From Pyrus communis (Eukaryota > Streptophyta > Magnoliopsida > Rosales > Rosaceae): DNA of 64,000 nucleotides. The stretch is taken from positions 5,255,724-5,319,723 of the forward strand of contig NC_084815.1 of NCBI RefSeq assembly GCF_963583255.1, read 5' to 3'. The notes beneath the pieces are model-generated. The model did no database searches. It was given only the letters and a program-made list of their open reading frames with translations, and was not told the DNA's origin. Position numbers and translations under genes: made by a program. This document shows positions 13,063-24,225 of the stretch, piece by piece (the first letter of the stretch is position 1; every line of letters starts with the position of its first letter).

Positions 13063-16000
13063 GGCCTGGGCAAAAAATACCGAGAACTGAACCAAACTCG
13101 GTCAATTCGGTTTTTTTTTTCGATTTATTCGGTATGGGTACAAGATCGGTTCAGTTTGGTGCTAAATCGGTTCGGTTTCAATTCTACGTTCGGTACTAAA
13201 CCGTACCGAATCAGTTTTTCAATTAAAATCGTCGTCCATGTGGCTTGTTTTTATTGGTGCTTATCCGAGTTCACAAGGACTTGGTCACACCATAATGGAT
13301 AATCTGTTTGAATGTTTTAATCAGGTTGTGTGAATATTGGATAATATGTGGAACAGATTCAGTGCTTCTGTGAATGGTATTGTGTATGCTAGATTGACAT
13401 GTAATTGTAATTAATATTTTTGTATTGATTGGATGCAGGCTTTGGACCATGTAGATTCTGTAGAGGATGCAATTGATTTGGAATATGAATCGGGGGGATG
13501 CAAAAGTGAGACCGAAAGTGAAGGAGATCAAGAGGAGGTAAGTGTCTCCCAACTCCTACAAGGTAAACGTAGTAAGGTTGGGAAGCACTTTAGGCCTTAT
13601 CAAGTTAAGACCCTAGTAAGCCTCAAGGATCCAGAAGGGAATGTTGTAAAAGGTGGAAATAATAAACTAGTAATGGTTCCACTTGTAAGACTTAGGGCTA
13701 AATGTGTCTATTGCCCGGAACATACAAATGATGGTGACTATGCGGCCGATTCAAGCATTAATGGTACATCTGGAATGAGAAAACATCTTAATCGACAATG
13801 TAAATTTTATCAGGCCAACTTGAGAAAAAATCAAAAACTTCTTTATGAGGATAAGAAATGGGGTAAAACTTTGGTTACTAGGGAGTTTAACCAATCCAAT
13901 TGTTTGGAAGCATGTGTAGAGATTGTTGTTCTTGATGAGGTACCCTTTAGTACCGTTGAGAAGATCGGGTTCAATAGATTTTGTAGTGTTGCATGTCCAT
14001 TGTTTCATGTGCCTTCTAGGAGGACTCTTGTTAGAACTTTCCTTAGAATGTATGTCCAATCTAAGGATAGTTTGAAAAAGGAATTGTATGCACACTGAAT
14101 TTCTCTTACCACCGATACTTGGACAAGCACTCAAAACATCAATTATATGGTCATCACCGCACACTTTATTGATGATGAATGGAATATGCATAAGAGGATC
14201 ATTAATTTTTGTCTTATTGCTAACCACTCGGGAGCCACAACAGCTAAGTTGATTGAAACTTGTTTGTTGGAATGAGGCATAGATAAAGTACTCACCATCA
14301 CAGCGGACAATGCTTCTGCAAATAAAGTTGCATTGGATCAACTTAGGTCAACGATGAATAGGTGGAAAAATTCAGAAGTCATTTTGCATGGGGAGTATTT
14401 ACATGTGAGGTGTACCCCTCACATAACCAATTTAATTGTGGTTCAAGGGATGAAGAGGCTAACCAATGGCCTCTTAGCCATAAGAAATTGTGTGAGATTT
14501 GTGAGGAGCTCTCCACGAAGGTTATTTCAAGCAAGTTGTGTTTATGGAGAAGTTAACATGCAAAGCAAGTGTTTGCTTAGATTGCCCCACAAGGTGGAAT
14601 TCCACATTTCATATGTTAGAAGTAGCCATAATGTTTAAGAAGGCCTTTGCTAGGATGGGGGAGGAAAGTGATACTCCTTTTAGCGTGTACTTCAAAGAAT
14701 TTGAAGAAGAAAAGGATGAAGATGGAATAGTTGCTATTAAAGGTCAAAAAGGGTTGGACCACCAACCAGAGAAGATTGGGAAAAGGTGTAGGTGTTTGTT
14801 CGGTTTTTACGGGTTTTCTATGAGGTGACATTGTGGGTGAGTCATTCTTTGATCCCTACGGCTCATACCGCTCTCTATGATGTCATCAAAATAGAAACGA
14901 CTATCAAGAATTTGGTTCCCCCACCCAATGTGCAAACCAGTTCACCAACGGAGGTACTTTTGAATCAAATGGCAACCGACATGAGAGCAAAGTATGACAA
15001 ATATTTTGGTTCTTACCTTCAATTGAACAATTTGTTAGTGGTTGCTCTTATTTTAGATCCAAGTTTCAAGTTAAGGCATGTCACTCATCTCCTTATAAAG
15101 CAATTATTGGAAAGTGATGCTCATTTAAAAACTAAGGAGATAAGAGATGTGTTGGACACCCTTCACAAGGAATATGCCCCAAGGGTTGATTGGGGCGAGG
15201 GGGGGTGGGGTGGGAGTGGAGCACATGAAGGTCCCCACACCTCCTCGAGAGTCTTCTTTTACTTCACTTATTGTTGAATCCTTTGAAGATGATTATGTAG
15301 ATGATTGGATTGATTTTGTAGAAGATAGTGAAGAGCAAGTGGTGGGAGATAAGGTGGATTCATATTTGTTGGATCCTGTGGAGAAGGTGGACAAGGAAAC
15401 CAAGGGTGCTTTTAAATTCTCTCATGGTGGAAGACTAATGGTTGCAAGTATCCTATATTGGCGGCCATTGCAAAAGACATATTTGCTATTCAAGCATCTA
15501 CCCTAGCTTCAGATAATGCTTTTAATACGAGGGGAGAGTAATATTGGATTTTAGGAGTTCTTTAACTCCTAAATCGGTGGAGGCCTCAATTTGCATGCAT
15601 AATTGGATGAGGGGTGATAGTATTATCACCTTAGAAGATGATGCACCTTCGTTGGAGCACTTAGAGTTCTACGAAAGTATTGAAGCGGGTAATTTCTTAT
15701 TTCTCTTCTTAGTTCTTGTTTGTTATAATTTTTTAGATTTTATTCTTTTGTATTTACTGTGTATATTTTTATATTATGTAGAGTTGTTGACATTAAGCAT
15801 CTCTTCTCTCTCTCTATTAATAATCCAGAACAACAAGCGTCGTCTTCACAAACTCGTGCCCGGCCTTCTCAAGCATCCCCTTCACAAGCTCCTACCCGAA
15901 CTCCTCGAGCTTCAAAAGGTGCTCAATCAAAGGCCCCGTCAAAGCCTCACAAACCTCTAACCACCAAGGGTGTCAAGCGTAAGGCCCCCCAGAACCGAAC

Positions 16001-16114
16001 CGAACCAAATCTGTTAGGTTTGGTAATAAGTCGGTACAACCATTCATACCGCACCGAAATTTTGCTACATGTTCGGTTTTGGTACCACTCCGGTACCAAA
16101 CCGTGCGCATGCCT
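13063..16114 (+). mobile_element. 3.05-kb hAT transposon with decayed transposase
   Basis: The 8-bp duplication AGTACAAA lies at 13055-13062 and again at 16115-16122. The ends are short inverted repeats (GGCCTGGGCA and, reversed, AGGCATGCGCA), and both subterminal regions are rich in CGGTT and ACCGAAC motifs. Between them lies a broken plus-strand hAT transposase. The size, 8-bp target and domain order all agree with a plant hAT element. Confidence 0.9.
13433..15700 (+). pseudogene. hAT transposase (BED finger, RICESLEEPER-like), degenerate
   Basis: The pieces can be followed through several frames. 13433-14098 holds an acidic N-terminus and a BED-type zinc finger (CVYC then HLNRQC). The catalytic core follows after an in-frame stop: TTDTWTS at about 14110, then a DNAS motif near 14310. 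Later frames carry CPTRWNST (about 14585), the LILDPSFK block (about 15050) and the C-terminal dimerisation region, with LASDNAFNTRGR at about 15505-15540 and the MHNWM motif near 15600. Multiple frameshifts and stops break the gene. In living family members the enzyme binds the ends and cuts and pastes the element. This copy cannot make an intact enzyme, although its ends might be recognised in trans. Confidence 0.85.
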
Positions 16115-16122
16115 AGTACAAA

Positions 16123-17664
16123 ATGTTATTGGAGATTAGGAATGTCCTCTATGAGCAATACAAAGGCACGTAAGAGGAGTTTGCAACTAACACATTCCAA
16201 AATTTCCTCCCGCATATACCTTTGTAATGCTCATGAAGAGCATTTCTAGTGCCCCCTACATTTGATATCAATTTCTTAGTTAACAACTGGCCCCGATTCC
16301 TACAGACTTGGAAATATCTTACCCAAACATAGCCTAGAGGAACCTGGAACAAAATAGAAATTACGAATTCCTAACTCAAAATAACTAAATGAATTCCATT
16401 TTCAAACATGCTCAACCTTTGATCAATATATAACCAACCAGCCCGCTGCTGACTCGGCAGTTTCTTGTAAAAGAGGAAGTCACACATGAAACCGAACAAC
16501 TCCACCTCCAGCCGAGTAGCAGCTTTACTAAATTCAAATATCTAACACATATAAACATACCATCCGACCGACGATATCTACGACCACCACATTTTTCTTT
16601 CTGTAAGCCAATACTAATATATACCGACCAAGTGATATACGTCCGTCTCACGGTTCTGTCATTCATCACTTCTAAGTTCAAATCCCAAAAGTTCAAAGCC
16701 CTCAAATATTCACCCCTTCTTTTGTGAGCGAAAATACCGTAACATCTTATATGATAAAATAGAAAGAAAATTAAAACTAACAAACGAAGTGAATCTTGCA
16801 CCTAGCAATCACATAACAGATAGCCTTAAGACTTGGCTACACCAACAGACCCAAATATCAATAACAAGTATGCACTGATGAGATGAAATGTAACAATCGA
16901 AAACTGCTGCAACATAAACCAAGTACTCAAAAGTTCTCAAAGTTGCAAAATGATGGAACAGAGTTTGTACAATAAGTATGTGAAAATGATCAATTAACCA
17001 CAAAGACATGATAGAACTCAGGCATCTACTCATCATGTTCAAGAAAAACATAAACTACGAGTCATCTACTCATCATTATCACCTAACCATAGCGTGAGTT
17101 GGTTACGCAACAACGCATGAATGAGTTGGCTAAGCAACATGTACATAAACACTACCATAAAGAAAATTGGGAAGCTAAAGGAAACCAAACAAGTCCTAAT
17201 CGAGAATTCATTACTGTTTACCCACTCAATAATCCCCTACCATATAAGCATAATAAGTGTGTTTTAACACTATCCTTTCTAATCTCAAACTAGGCTGAGC
17301 ACACATATACAGTATCTAAATGCAGAACAAACAAATTAAGGAAATTTTAATTGCATTGCATAGCCTAATTGTACTGAATGCTGAAATTTTCATACTGTCA
17401 TTTACTGCCATAAAGAAATGCATACCAAGCATACATCACACTAAAATAACTCCAAACACGTCCATCAAACCACAATAGTAAAGACTTACACACACGGAGC
17501 CAGCAAAGAAATATTTCACAGACAAGGAATAGACTCCCCTTAAATGATGTCCTCATTATCATGACTTTAAGCAATTTTACCATTACGAGACCTAGCAAGA
17601 AAAGAAGCCAAGAAAGAGAACCATATGCCTTCACTATAGAGATCTTCACTTCATCTTGTGACTC
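16123..17664. other. Intergenic, downstream of the stress-associated protein gene
   Basis: No gene is recognised. The minus-strand frame 16412-16801 (129 codons) has no domain that I know. The part nearest 17664 probably contains the 3' untranslated region of the A20/AN1 gene. Confidence 0.45.
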
Positions 17665-18183
17665 CTAGATTTTATCAAGTTTGTCTGCCTTCACAATAGG
17701 ATTGGCTTTCGCAATAGCATCCTGACCAGCAGTCCTATAATCAAAAGGACAGTCATGCTTGTCGGAATAACGATGGCTTGCACAGAAGGTGTTTCCACAT
17801 TTGCAATTGAACCCAGTTAAACCAACGCGCTTTCGGCAAGTAGTGCATTTGCTTGGTCCCTTTTTTTCTTTCAGCTCAATTTTCATGCTTGAGGATGAGT
17901 CACTGGATGGTTCTGTTGAAACAACACTGGTCCCCACTTGTACAGCTTGCACATCGACAACACTTGCGACAACTGGGTCAATGATGATGTTGCTGCTGCC
18001 GCCATTCACAATGCTGTCAATGGATGATGCAGCCAAATTAGCTTGGTCCTGCTTTAAGAGTGTGTCCTTGTAACACTTGGAACACATGTTCATTGTTGCG
18101 ACCCTTCCAAAGAATCCACAGTTATTAACACAAAGTATCGGGCGGTCTGGTGCTTGGCATCCAGTTTCATCATGAGATTCCAT
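17665..18183 (-). CDS. A20/AN1 zinc-finger stress-associated protein
   Basis: An intronless coding frame of 172 residues. The A20 finger has C18, C22, C34 and C37 (CX3CX11CX2C), around NNCGFFG. The AN1 finger near the C-terminus uses C113, C116, C127, C129, C134, H137, H143 and C145, ending DCPFDY. A Ser/Val-rich linker joins them. Size and arrangement match plant SAPs of the SAP2/SAP8 type, which bind ubiquitin and are linked to abiotic-stress responses; some act as E3 ligases. A splice acceptor 13 bases upstream of the ATG and a donor near 19198 suggest an intron of about 1.0 kb in the 5' leader, which is common in this family. I cannot tell which SAP member it is. Confidence 0.95.
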   Translation of the reverse strand: MESHDETGCQAPDRPILCVNNCGFFGRVATMNMCSKCYKDTLLKQDQANLAASSIDSIVNGGSSNIIIDPVVASVVDVQAVQVGTSVVSTEPSSDSSSSMKIELKEKKGPSKCTTCRKRVGLTGFNCKCGNTFCASHRYSDKHDCPFDYRTAGQDAIAKANPIVKADKLDKI

Positions 18184-18196
18184 CTTTTCTACTTAT

Positions 18197-19198
18197 CTGC
18201 ACCAAGAAAAGAGGAAAAAAAGAAAAAAAAAAAAAAAGCAAGAAAACCACTCCGTTTAAATATCATCAAAGAAGCCTTAACAAAATGGCCTATTCACTAA
18301 CTGCAGAAATACCAAACCAGCAGCATACATGCAAAAAGAGAGACAAAATTCTATAACGATAGATAATATAATTTGGAGATACCAAATAACCAAATGCCCA
18401 ACATAGTGAATACATATAAGCAATTTAGAAATGCCACACCACAAGTGTCAAATAACCAAAGAGGAAAACAGAACTCATAAGCACTTAAACACATTGAATC
18501 ATGCAAGTTGTTTATGATTGGGGGCTATTTATCTCCTTCCACCAAACATCTCAGATTTTCCACTCCAGTAAAACATCAATTATACAAATCGAATGTCCTG
18601 CGTTGAACAATCCAGGCCAACGTTTACAATTCAAACCACTTAACTCTAACAAATGCCGAAAGCCCACAAAAGTTCTAAATTTTCCGCATAACGCCGGGAC
18701 CTTCAACAAAATCCGATAGAATTTAAACAAGCTCAGTTCTAACCTATACCAAAACCCATAAAACTCCTACAAGTTCCTCTACACATGCCACAATCTTCCA
18801 TACTCCGATACAACCCGAACAATCGCAGTCGGACAACAAAAAAAAATCCAAACTTTCAACCGTAAATGTTTTCAATTACAGATGATTGAACCCCTACACA
18901 CATAATTCACCAAAAAAACCGAAAAATTATACGGAACCCGCCAGCTTTCATTTACAAGCACAACAAATTGACCCATACAATCCAATCCGAGAATTCATAC
19001 ATTTCAAAGACCAAAATCAAACTCTAACCTGTTTGTTTCGGCCGATCCAAGTCCCAAAATCGAACCAGGCGATTCCTGCTCCTCGTTCAAAAATTTCAAA
19101 AAGCAACAAATTAATAACCAAATCAAAGAAAAACATGGAAATAAAAATAAAAATAAAAACGCAGACAGATAGAGGGGAAGGGACCATGAGTCTCATAC
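18197..19198 (-). other. Probable 5'UTR intron of the A20/AN1 gene
   Basis: Read on the minus strand, a donor (GTATGAG) begins at 19198 and an acceptor (TTGGTGCAG) ends at 18197, leaving 13 nt of leader before the ATG. A TATA-like stretch at about 19267-19285 would place the transcription start near 19240. No coding sequence is seen inside. This rests on splice-site sequence alone. Confidence 0.5.
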
Positions 19199-19285
19199 CC
19201 TGATAGAGGAGATTATTGCTTTGAAATAATTATTGAAAAATGAAAACAAATAAATGGAGGGCGAAAAATATAATATAAATAAAAA

Positions 19286-20576
19286 ATAAAAAAAGAGGAA
19301 GAGATAATTGGTAGTGCTTGCTGGGTTTTAGGTTTGAGGCTTCTCGTGTGGGGTCTCTTTATCATAACCTTTCCTCTTTGCCAACGACCGCTTTCCACTA
19401 AGTCGGTGGTAATGACGTAACCGCCTTTGGACGCCGACGTTATTGCGGCGTTCCCATTGCAATGTTGTACGAGTCCGACTCCGACTGTCAACTGTTCGGG
19501 GAGTTGAACATTGGGCTGGGCTGTGGTGGTTGGACCCATGATTGCGTTAGGTTGGGACTCGACATATAATCGAACAATTATTTTGTACAAACCAAACGTT
19601 GTAATAATTCATCTAGATAATAATTCATCTAGATTACGAGGAGGTCAACTTGGTTGAATCCGTGTCTATTAAGAGAACGTTGTTGAAGCGTTGTATAGTC
19701 GGTTGGAAAAGTGAGTTTAATATTAACTAGCCTTTCTGCATGCGTTTTGCGTGTGCGAAACACCTTTCTTACATCACGGCGCGCTAAATACGATATACAG
19801 AAATTTTCCCCTTCCATATTTGTGCATGCATAAAGACATTTTTAGTGAAAAAAAAAAAAAAAAACATTTCATACGTGTTATACATGCATTGGTTTTATAT
19901 GTCCATAATTTTCCATATTTAAGGAATGATAAAATTAATTTTCATGTTTTCATGAGATACAAAAATTGTTAGAGAAAATATAACAAATATCAATTGAACA
20001 AAGCACTAAACATATAAAGCTAATAATCCTTCCTTCCAAAAGACCATAGATAAAGTTGATAAGAACTTATCTTCGAATCCAAGAAGCTCCTTTACCCGAA
20101 AAGCAATCCAGGGACACTTACCTATAACACATCTTTCATGCACAATTAACCACAACAATTGGTCACACCTGATTTCATCAAATCTTAAAGCAATCCCCAA
20201 TTCTCAAAAACATAATAAAATTTATTTGCGAATTGAAATTTCGATTAAATTCGAACAAAAAAATTAGGGGAAAGAGACGAACCAAATGTTCCAATTCAGG
20301 TGCAATTTCTGAGATTTCAACAGCTTCGCTTGCTTATTGAATTAGAGTTTACGAATTAGAAGATCTGGGTTAGGTCTTAATGGAGTCTTTGATACAACTT
20401 AACCTAAAAGACTTGCCCGATATTTTTTAGCGTTTGCGATGAATGCTCAAGGATTTTGGCGGTTGAAGCAGAGTAATGAGCACGTAGTTTGAGCTTTACA
20501 CCATGTGTGTATGGGCAGTAGGAGAACTTAATCTCAAGGTCGGTAGTAGAGATTAGCACCATAGTGGCTCTCTCCA
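19286..20576. other. Intergenic between the A20/AN1 gene and the putative small gene
   Basis: Upstream sequence of the minus-strand stress-associated gene. A short direct repeat (AATAATTCATCTAGAT) lies at about 19603-19635. An oligo-A run occurs at about 19850-19864. No further gene was recognised. The end nearest 20576 may include 3' untranslated sequence of the small gene at 20577. Confidence 0.4.
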
Positions 20577-20888
20577 TCATTCAGAATTTGGCACCCTTAG
20601 TCTGGAAATAAGAGTTAAACAGCAAACCACACATGAAATGATAGTGAAAGTGAAACCTATTGTGTTTAGTAACTGCCATATTGAAATGGAAGTAAGATGA
20701 TCCAAAACTGATTAATCTCAACGGTAAGAGATCATGTATTTAAATCAACAACCAAAAAGAACCTACCTGTAACTTTTTGCAATTTCCCTCATGTATGTAT
20801 CCATCTCTAATCTTCTAGTCATTTCAATTTGTCCTTGAGATATTGCAGAACAGCTTTGGTTCCTCCATCTAAAACTGTCCTCCACATT
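20577..20888 (-). CDS. Putative 3' exons of a small unknown gene
   Basis: Two segments, 20888-20767 (122 nt) and 20601-20577 (25 nt), are bounded by good splice signals: an acceptor TACTTACAG, a donor GTAGGTTC and an acceptor TATTTCCAG. Together they give 48 open codons in phase 0 and then TGA. The peptide is polar and probably helical, with EMTRRLEMDTYMREIAKSYR before the end. I do not recognise the family and found no convincing upstream exons; a family A MITE lies just upstream. Another frame of the long segment is also open, starts MWRTV and ends with TGA inside the segment, so the reading frame is not certain. Confidence 0.3.
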
Positions 20889-20997
20889 CTGTAAGTATAA
20901 ATCCATACAATGAGAAGGTCAATGATTCATAGGATAAGCAAGGGATTTAGAACTCTGCAGTAGAAAGTCTGACTGATTAGCACGCAATTAGACAAAG

Positions 20998-21144
20998 GGG
21001 TGTGGTATCGACACACCCCATTTTACTTCTCACACAAGTCTTGATAATTTCTGTCTGTTGATCTTCTTCAATTCATCCGATCCGACGGTTGAAAATTAAA
21101 AAGGTGTGTGAGAAGTAAAATGAGGTGTGTGGATATCACACCCC
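20998..21144. mobile_element. 147-bp MITE, family A copy 2
   Basis: Perfect 10-bp direct repeats TTAGACAAAG (20988-20997 and 21145-21154) flank an element with inverted ends of about 38 bp (GGGTGTGGTATCGACACACC against GGGGTGTGATATCCACACAC). It matches the copy at 4891-5036 along its whole length. The 9-10 bp target duplication suggests a Mutator-like origin. Confidence 0.85.
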
Positions 21145-21154
21145 TTAGACAAAG

Positions 21155-23101
21155 TGTTATGCCTCACTGACATATTTTCTTTATTCTATGAATAAAGGAA
21201 TTGATAGCAAGAGACTATACAGGGTGCATCACTATAAGAACTCAAAGCAGTCATATTTTGAGCTTGGGATCAGGCCCCAAGTTTTGTAAATCCTAATAGG
21301 TGTAATTTTGCCTTGCATTTCCGTCCACTATAATTACCCATGAACGAAAAAAAGAACATTAGAATAAGTTAATTAAAAACAAAGTCAGGAAGAGGATGAC
21401 TCAACTGTTTCTCTTCCCTCTTCTTCCGCTATAGCACTGCTATTTTCTTACTTTAATGATACTCAAGCAGCAACTCAACTACATAAAATATTAAGCTAAA
21501 TTAGCAGAATATGACAATCCGCATTTGGGCATTTTGCTTTAAGCCATACAGTACAAAAAATTATGCTAAAAGTACAAAACAATGAACCACCAAGTAAATC
21601 AGAAAGCCAAAAACCCACATCCGAAAGTACCCAGAAGCTAAAATGATAGAAAGAAGGAGAAGGGGTATTTATATGTACTTGTCATTGTTGCAATCCATTT
21701 TTTGAGCAGCAGTAGTAGCAGTAGCAGCAGCAACTCAACCGTCGCCGCCCAAATGCCAGACCCTCTTTGCCTTCTCTCTTTACTCTTTGTCTTGGGTGGA
21801 GAATCAAATTGAAAAACCCATCTATCAAATTGAAGAAGGAGAGAGCAAGGAATTGACTCTTTGGATTCGAGAACATATATATGGAGAAAACTTTGAAAGA
21901 TGGACAAATAAACCAAAAAAATCAAACATGAGAATCAAACGGCTTACCCAACTGGGTAGGTTTTTATTTTCTTTTGCAATTATATGGGCGCGTATGTAGC
22001 AGTTATATAGTTTCCAGCAATCAAGTGAACTCGAACCGCTAAGTCTGCAAGTGGGTTCCTTCGCGATCGTGTTTCTATTTTTTTCTTTTTAGTTTATTTT
22101 TTTATTTATTGTGTTTTCTGCTTTTGTTTTTTTATTTGGACATTTCTATCCCTTATTTATATTCCTAACAGTAAATCACGTGAATTAAATTTTTTCGTTT
22201 GAGGGGTTTTATAGTTCAATTATTTTTTGTGAAGCCTTGAGACACCAAGTTTGACATCTGGCTTTCAAATATTAGAGATATATTGAACTCATATACAAAT
22301 CAAACTCCTATTGTGAGATGGAAAATTTGAGTTTGATACCAATATATGAAATTCATGAGTTCTATACATTAAACTCATGAGTGTGTTATCAATATATTGA
22401 ACTCACACTAGTGTAGCATTAGTGTTATATCAAATTCAAGTTGTCTGATTCCTATATATAGGTATCACACTTATCCAAACTATTGTGGAAGACCTTAGGA
22501 TTTAGAACATAAATGTTTATGATCACCTTGTCATGACCACTATCATCACCTATTTTCCACTACTTTGTCATGACCACATTGTTGTCCGCGGCCTAGTGAC
22601 GTCATGGTTGTCGTCTCAATTACCATCATCTTACCTTGCGCATCAAGACCATTGTCGCCACCACCACATCTACTATATATGACGAGTTCAATACCAAATT
22701 ATCATAATTAGCGCATTGAGTCATGTAGCCTAATTTCACAACCCTTTAGTATAAATGTATCACTTTATTAAAAAGAAAAGTCACCTACTTAATTACTTGT
22801 TGTAATGTAAGATTTTGGAAAATCTTTTCGAGGTAATCCAATATACAATTAAATTGGCTGCAACGACTCATAAACTTGAACAAATAGTAGGTATAAGTTG
22901 AATGATAGCTTAAAGGGCTGCACAACATACAGTTCATGATAAGCAATTGTCAAAATACAGAGTCCCATAACCTATGAAACCATCACCTATTCACCTTGAT
23001 ATATATTGGATTGAAATGTCACAAGTAAAAGGGTAGGGCACCCAGGGTACACTCTTCACAGCGTGCTAGTTCTTCACGCCTAACACATCCAACCACCTTG
23101 A
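21155..23101. other. Intergenic sequence with no recognised gene
   Basis: A CAG/CTG-rich patch at about 21705-21735 creates leucine- or serine-rich short frames without support. From 22200 to 22750 the sequence has repeated ATTGAACTCA-like phrases. No domain or bounded element was seen. Confidence 0.45.
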
Positions 23102-23109
23102 CACACAAA

Positions 23110-23730
23110 CAATGGCGGAACTTGGATTTCGAGTTAGGAGGGACCTCTTACAAATGTAAAGAAAACGCTACAACATTGCCAACAACATCATCACTGCAAC
23201 ATGCTCGCAAATCCCTTTAATGCTCGCGAATCCATTTCTTAACTATCGTCCCATCCATCATTTGGTCATCATCTTAGCCACTACTTTGCTGCTCTAGATT
23301 TTTGGTCCGATTTTGATGTTTGTTTGCTATGTGATGATGGTGTTGATTTTTCACTACCACTCCATTTCATCAGTACACTCTGACTAGATGGGAGTTGTGT
23401 TAATTGGCGAAGAAAAGAACCTAATAGAAAGGCTAACGAGAACATGAAAATCGCACATGGATGGAAGCATAATTTAAGCCTGTCAACAACCACCAACACT
23501 ATGCGAAAAAGGTTTAAACTCTGGTAGAACTAGCTCTTTCGCTGCGAAAAAGGTTTAAACTCTGGTAGAACTAGCTCTTTCGCCTACTTCCTTTCTCTCC
23601 CTTTAGTGACGCCCTAATGCTCTAAAAAAATCTTTGGTAATTAGAAGGATCACTCTAGTTTTTTTTCTCTGTTAAAAAAATGTCAGGGTAGGCCTAGGAC
23701 CATTATGGTCCCTTCATGACTCCGCTCCTG
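23110..23730. mobile_element. 621-bp hAT-type MITE (CARNGGYGGA family)
   Basis: The ends are inverted (CAATGGCGGAACTTGG against CAGGAGCGGAGTCATG), and the flanks CACACAAA (23102-23109) and CACACAGA (23731-23738) match at 7 of 8 positions, as expected for an aged hAT target duplication. The same terminal sequence bounds the element at 49960-50423. A 41-bp unit is duplicated in tandem inside (23502-23542 and 23543-23583). Confidence 0.75.
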
Positions 23731-24225
23731 CACACAGATGACTCTACTGTGAAGAGTGAGAAGGAGAAGGGTTCCATTTTCATAGTATGTAGTAAAAGCA
23801 ATAATCCGAACTGATATCCATAATAAAAGCAATAATAAAAGCAATAATCCGAACTGATATCCAATGCTTGTAGCATATATATGAGAAGATCGTGAATTGT
23901 AAAATACGAAAAAACAATGAGAAATATATATGAGACACAATAAGAAAATTGGTTAGTCCATGGAATTAAACCAAGAAATTGGTTTAGTGGTACATATCCT
24001 CCACCGGAGTATAAGTTCAAACCAGGACACTGGGGCCGGTCCAGTTAGCAAAGCGAACTGTAAACCCGACCGAAGCAATCCCTCCAAGCCACCGTGGCGG
24101 GAAAATGGTAAATTGGAGAGCTAATTGGCGGGAACAAATCGAAGCTCTAAAAATTCACATATAAATGCAAGCCCTCACGACCAAGACCATTTTCCCAAAT
24201 TTCAAAACTACCGACTCGAAGAAAA

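Noticed and set aside
13751..14341. 196-codon minus-strand frame
   Set aside because: Antisense to the hAT transposase remnant; no domain.
16412..16801. 129-codon minus-strand frame
   Set aside because: Basic and Trp/Cys-rich, with no recognisable domain, splice context or homologue; probably chance.
23950..24040. tRNA-like phrase (TAGTGGTA followed by GTTCAAACC)
   Set aside because: The A- and B-box words are present but no cloverleaf can be paired; probably a decayed short repeat.
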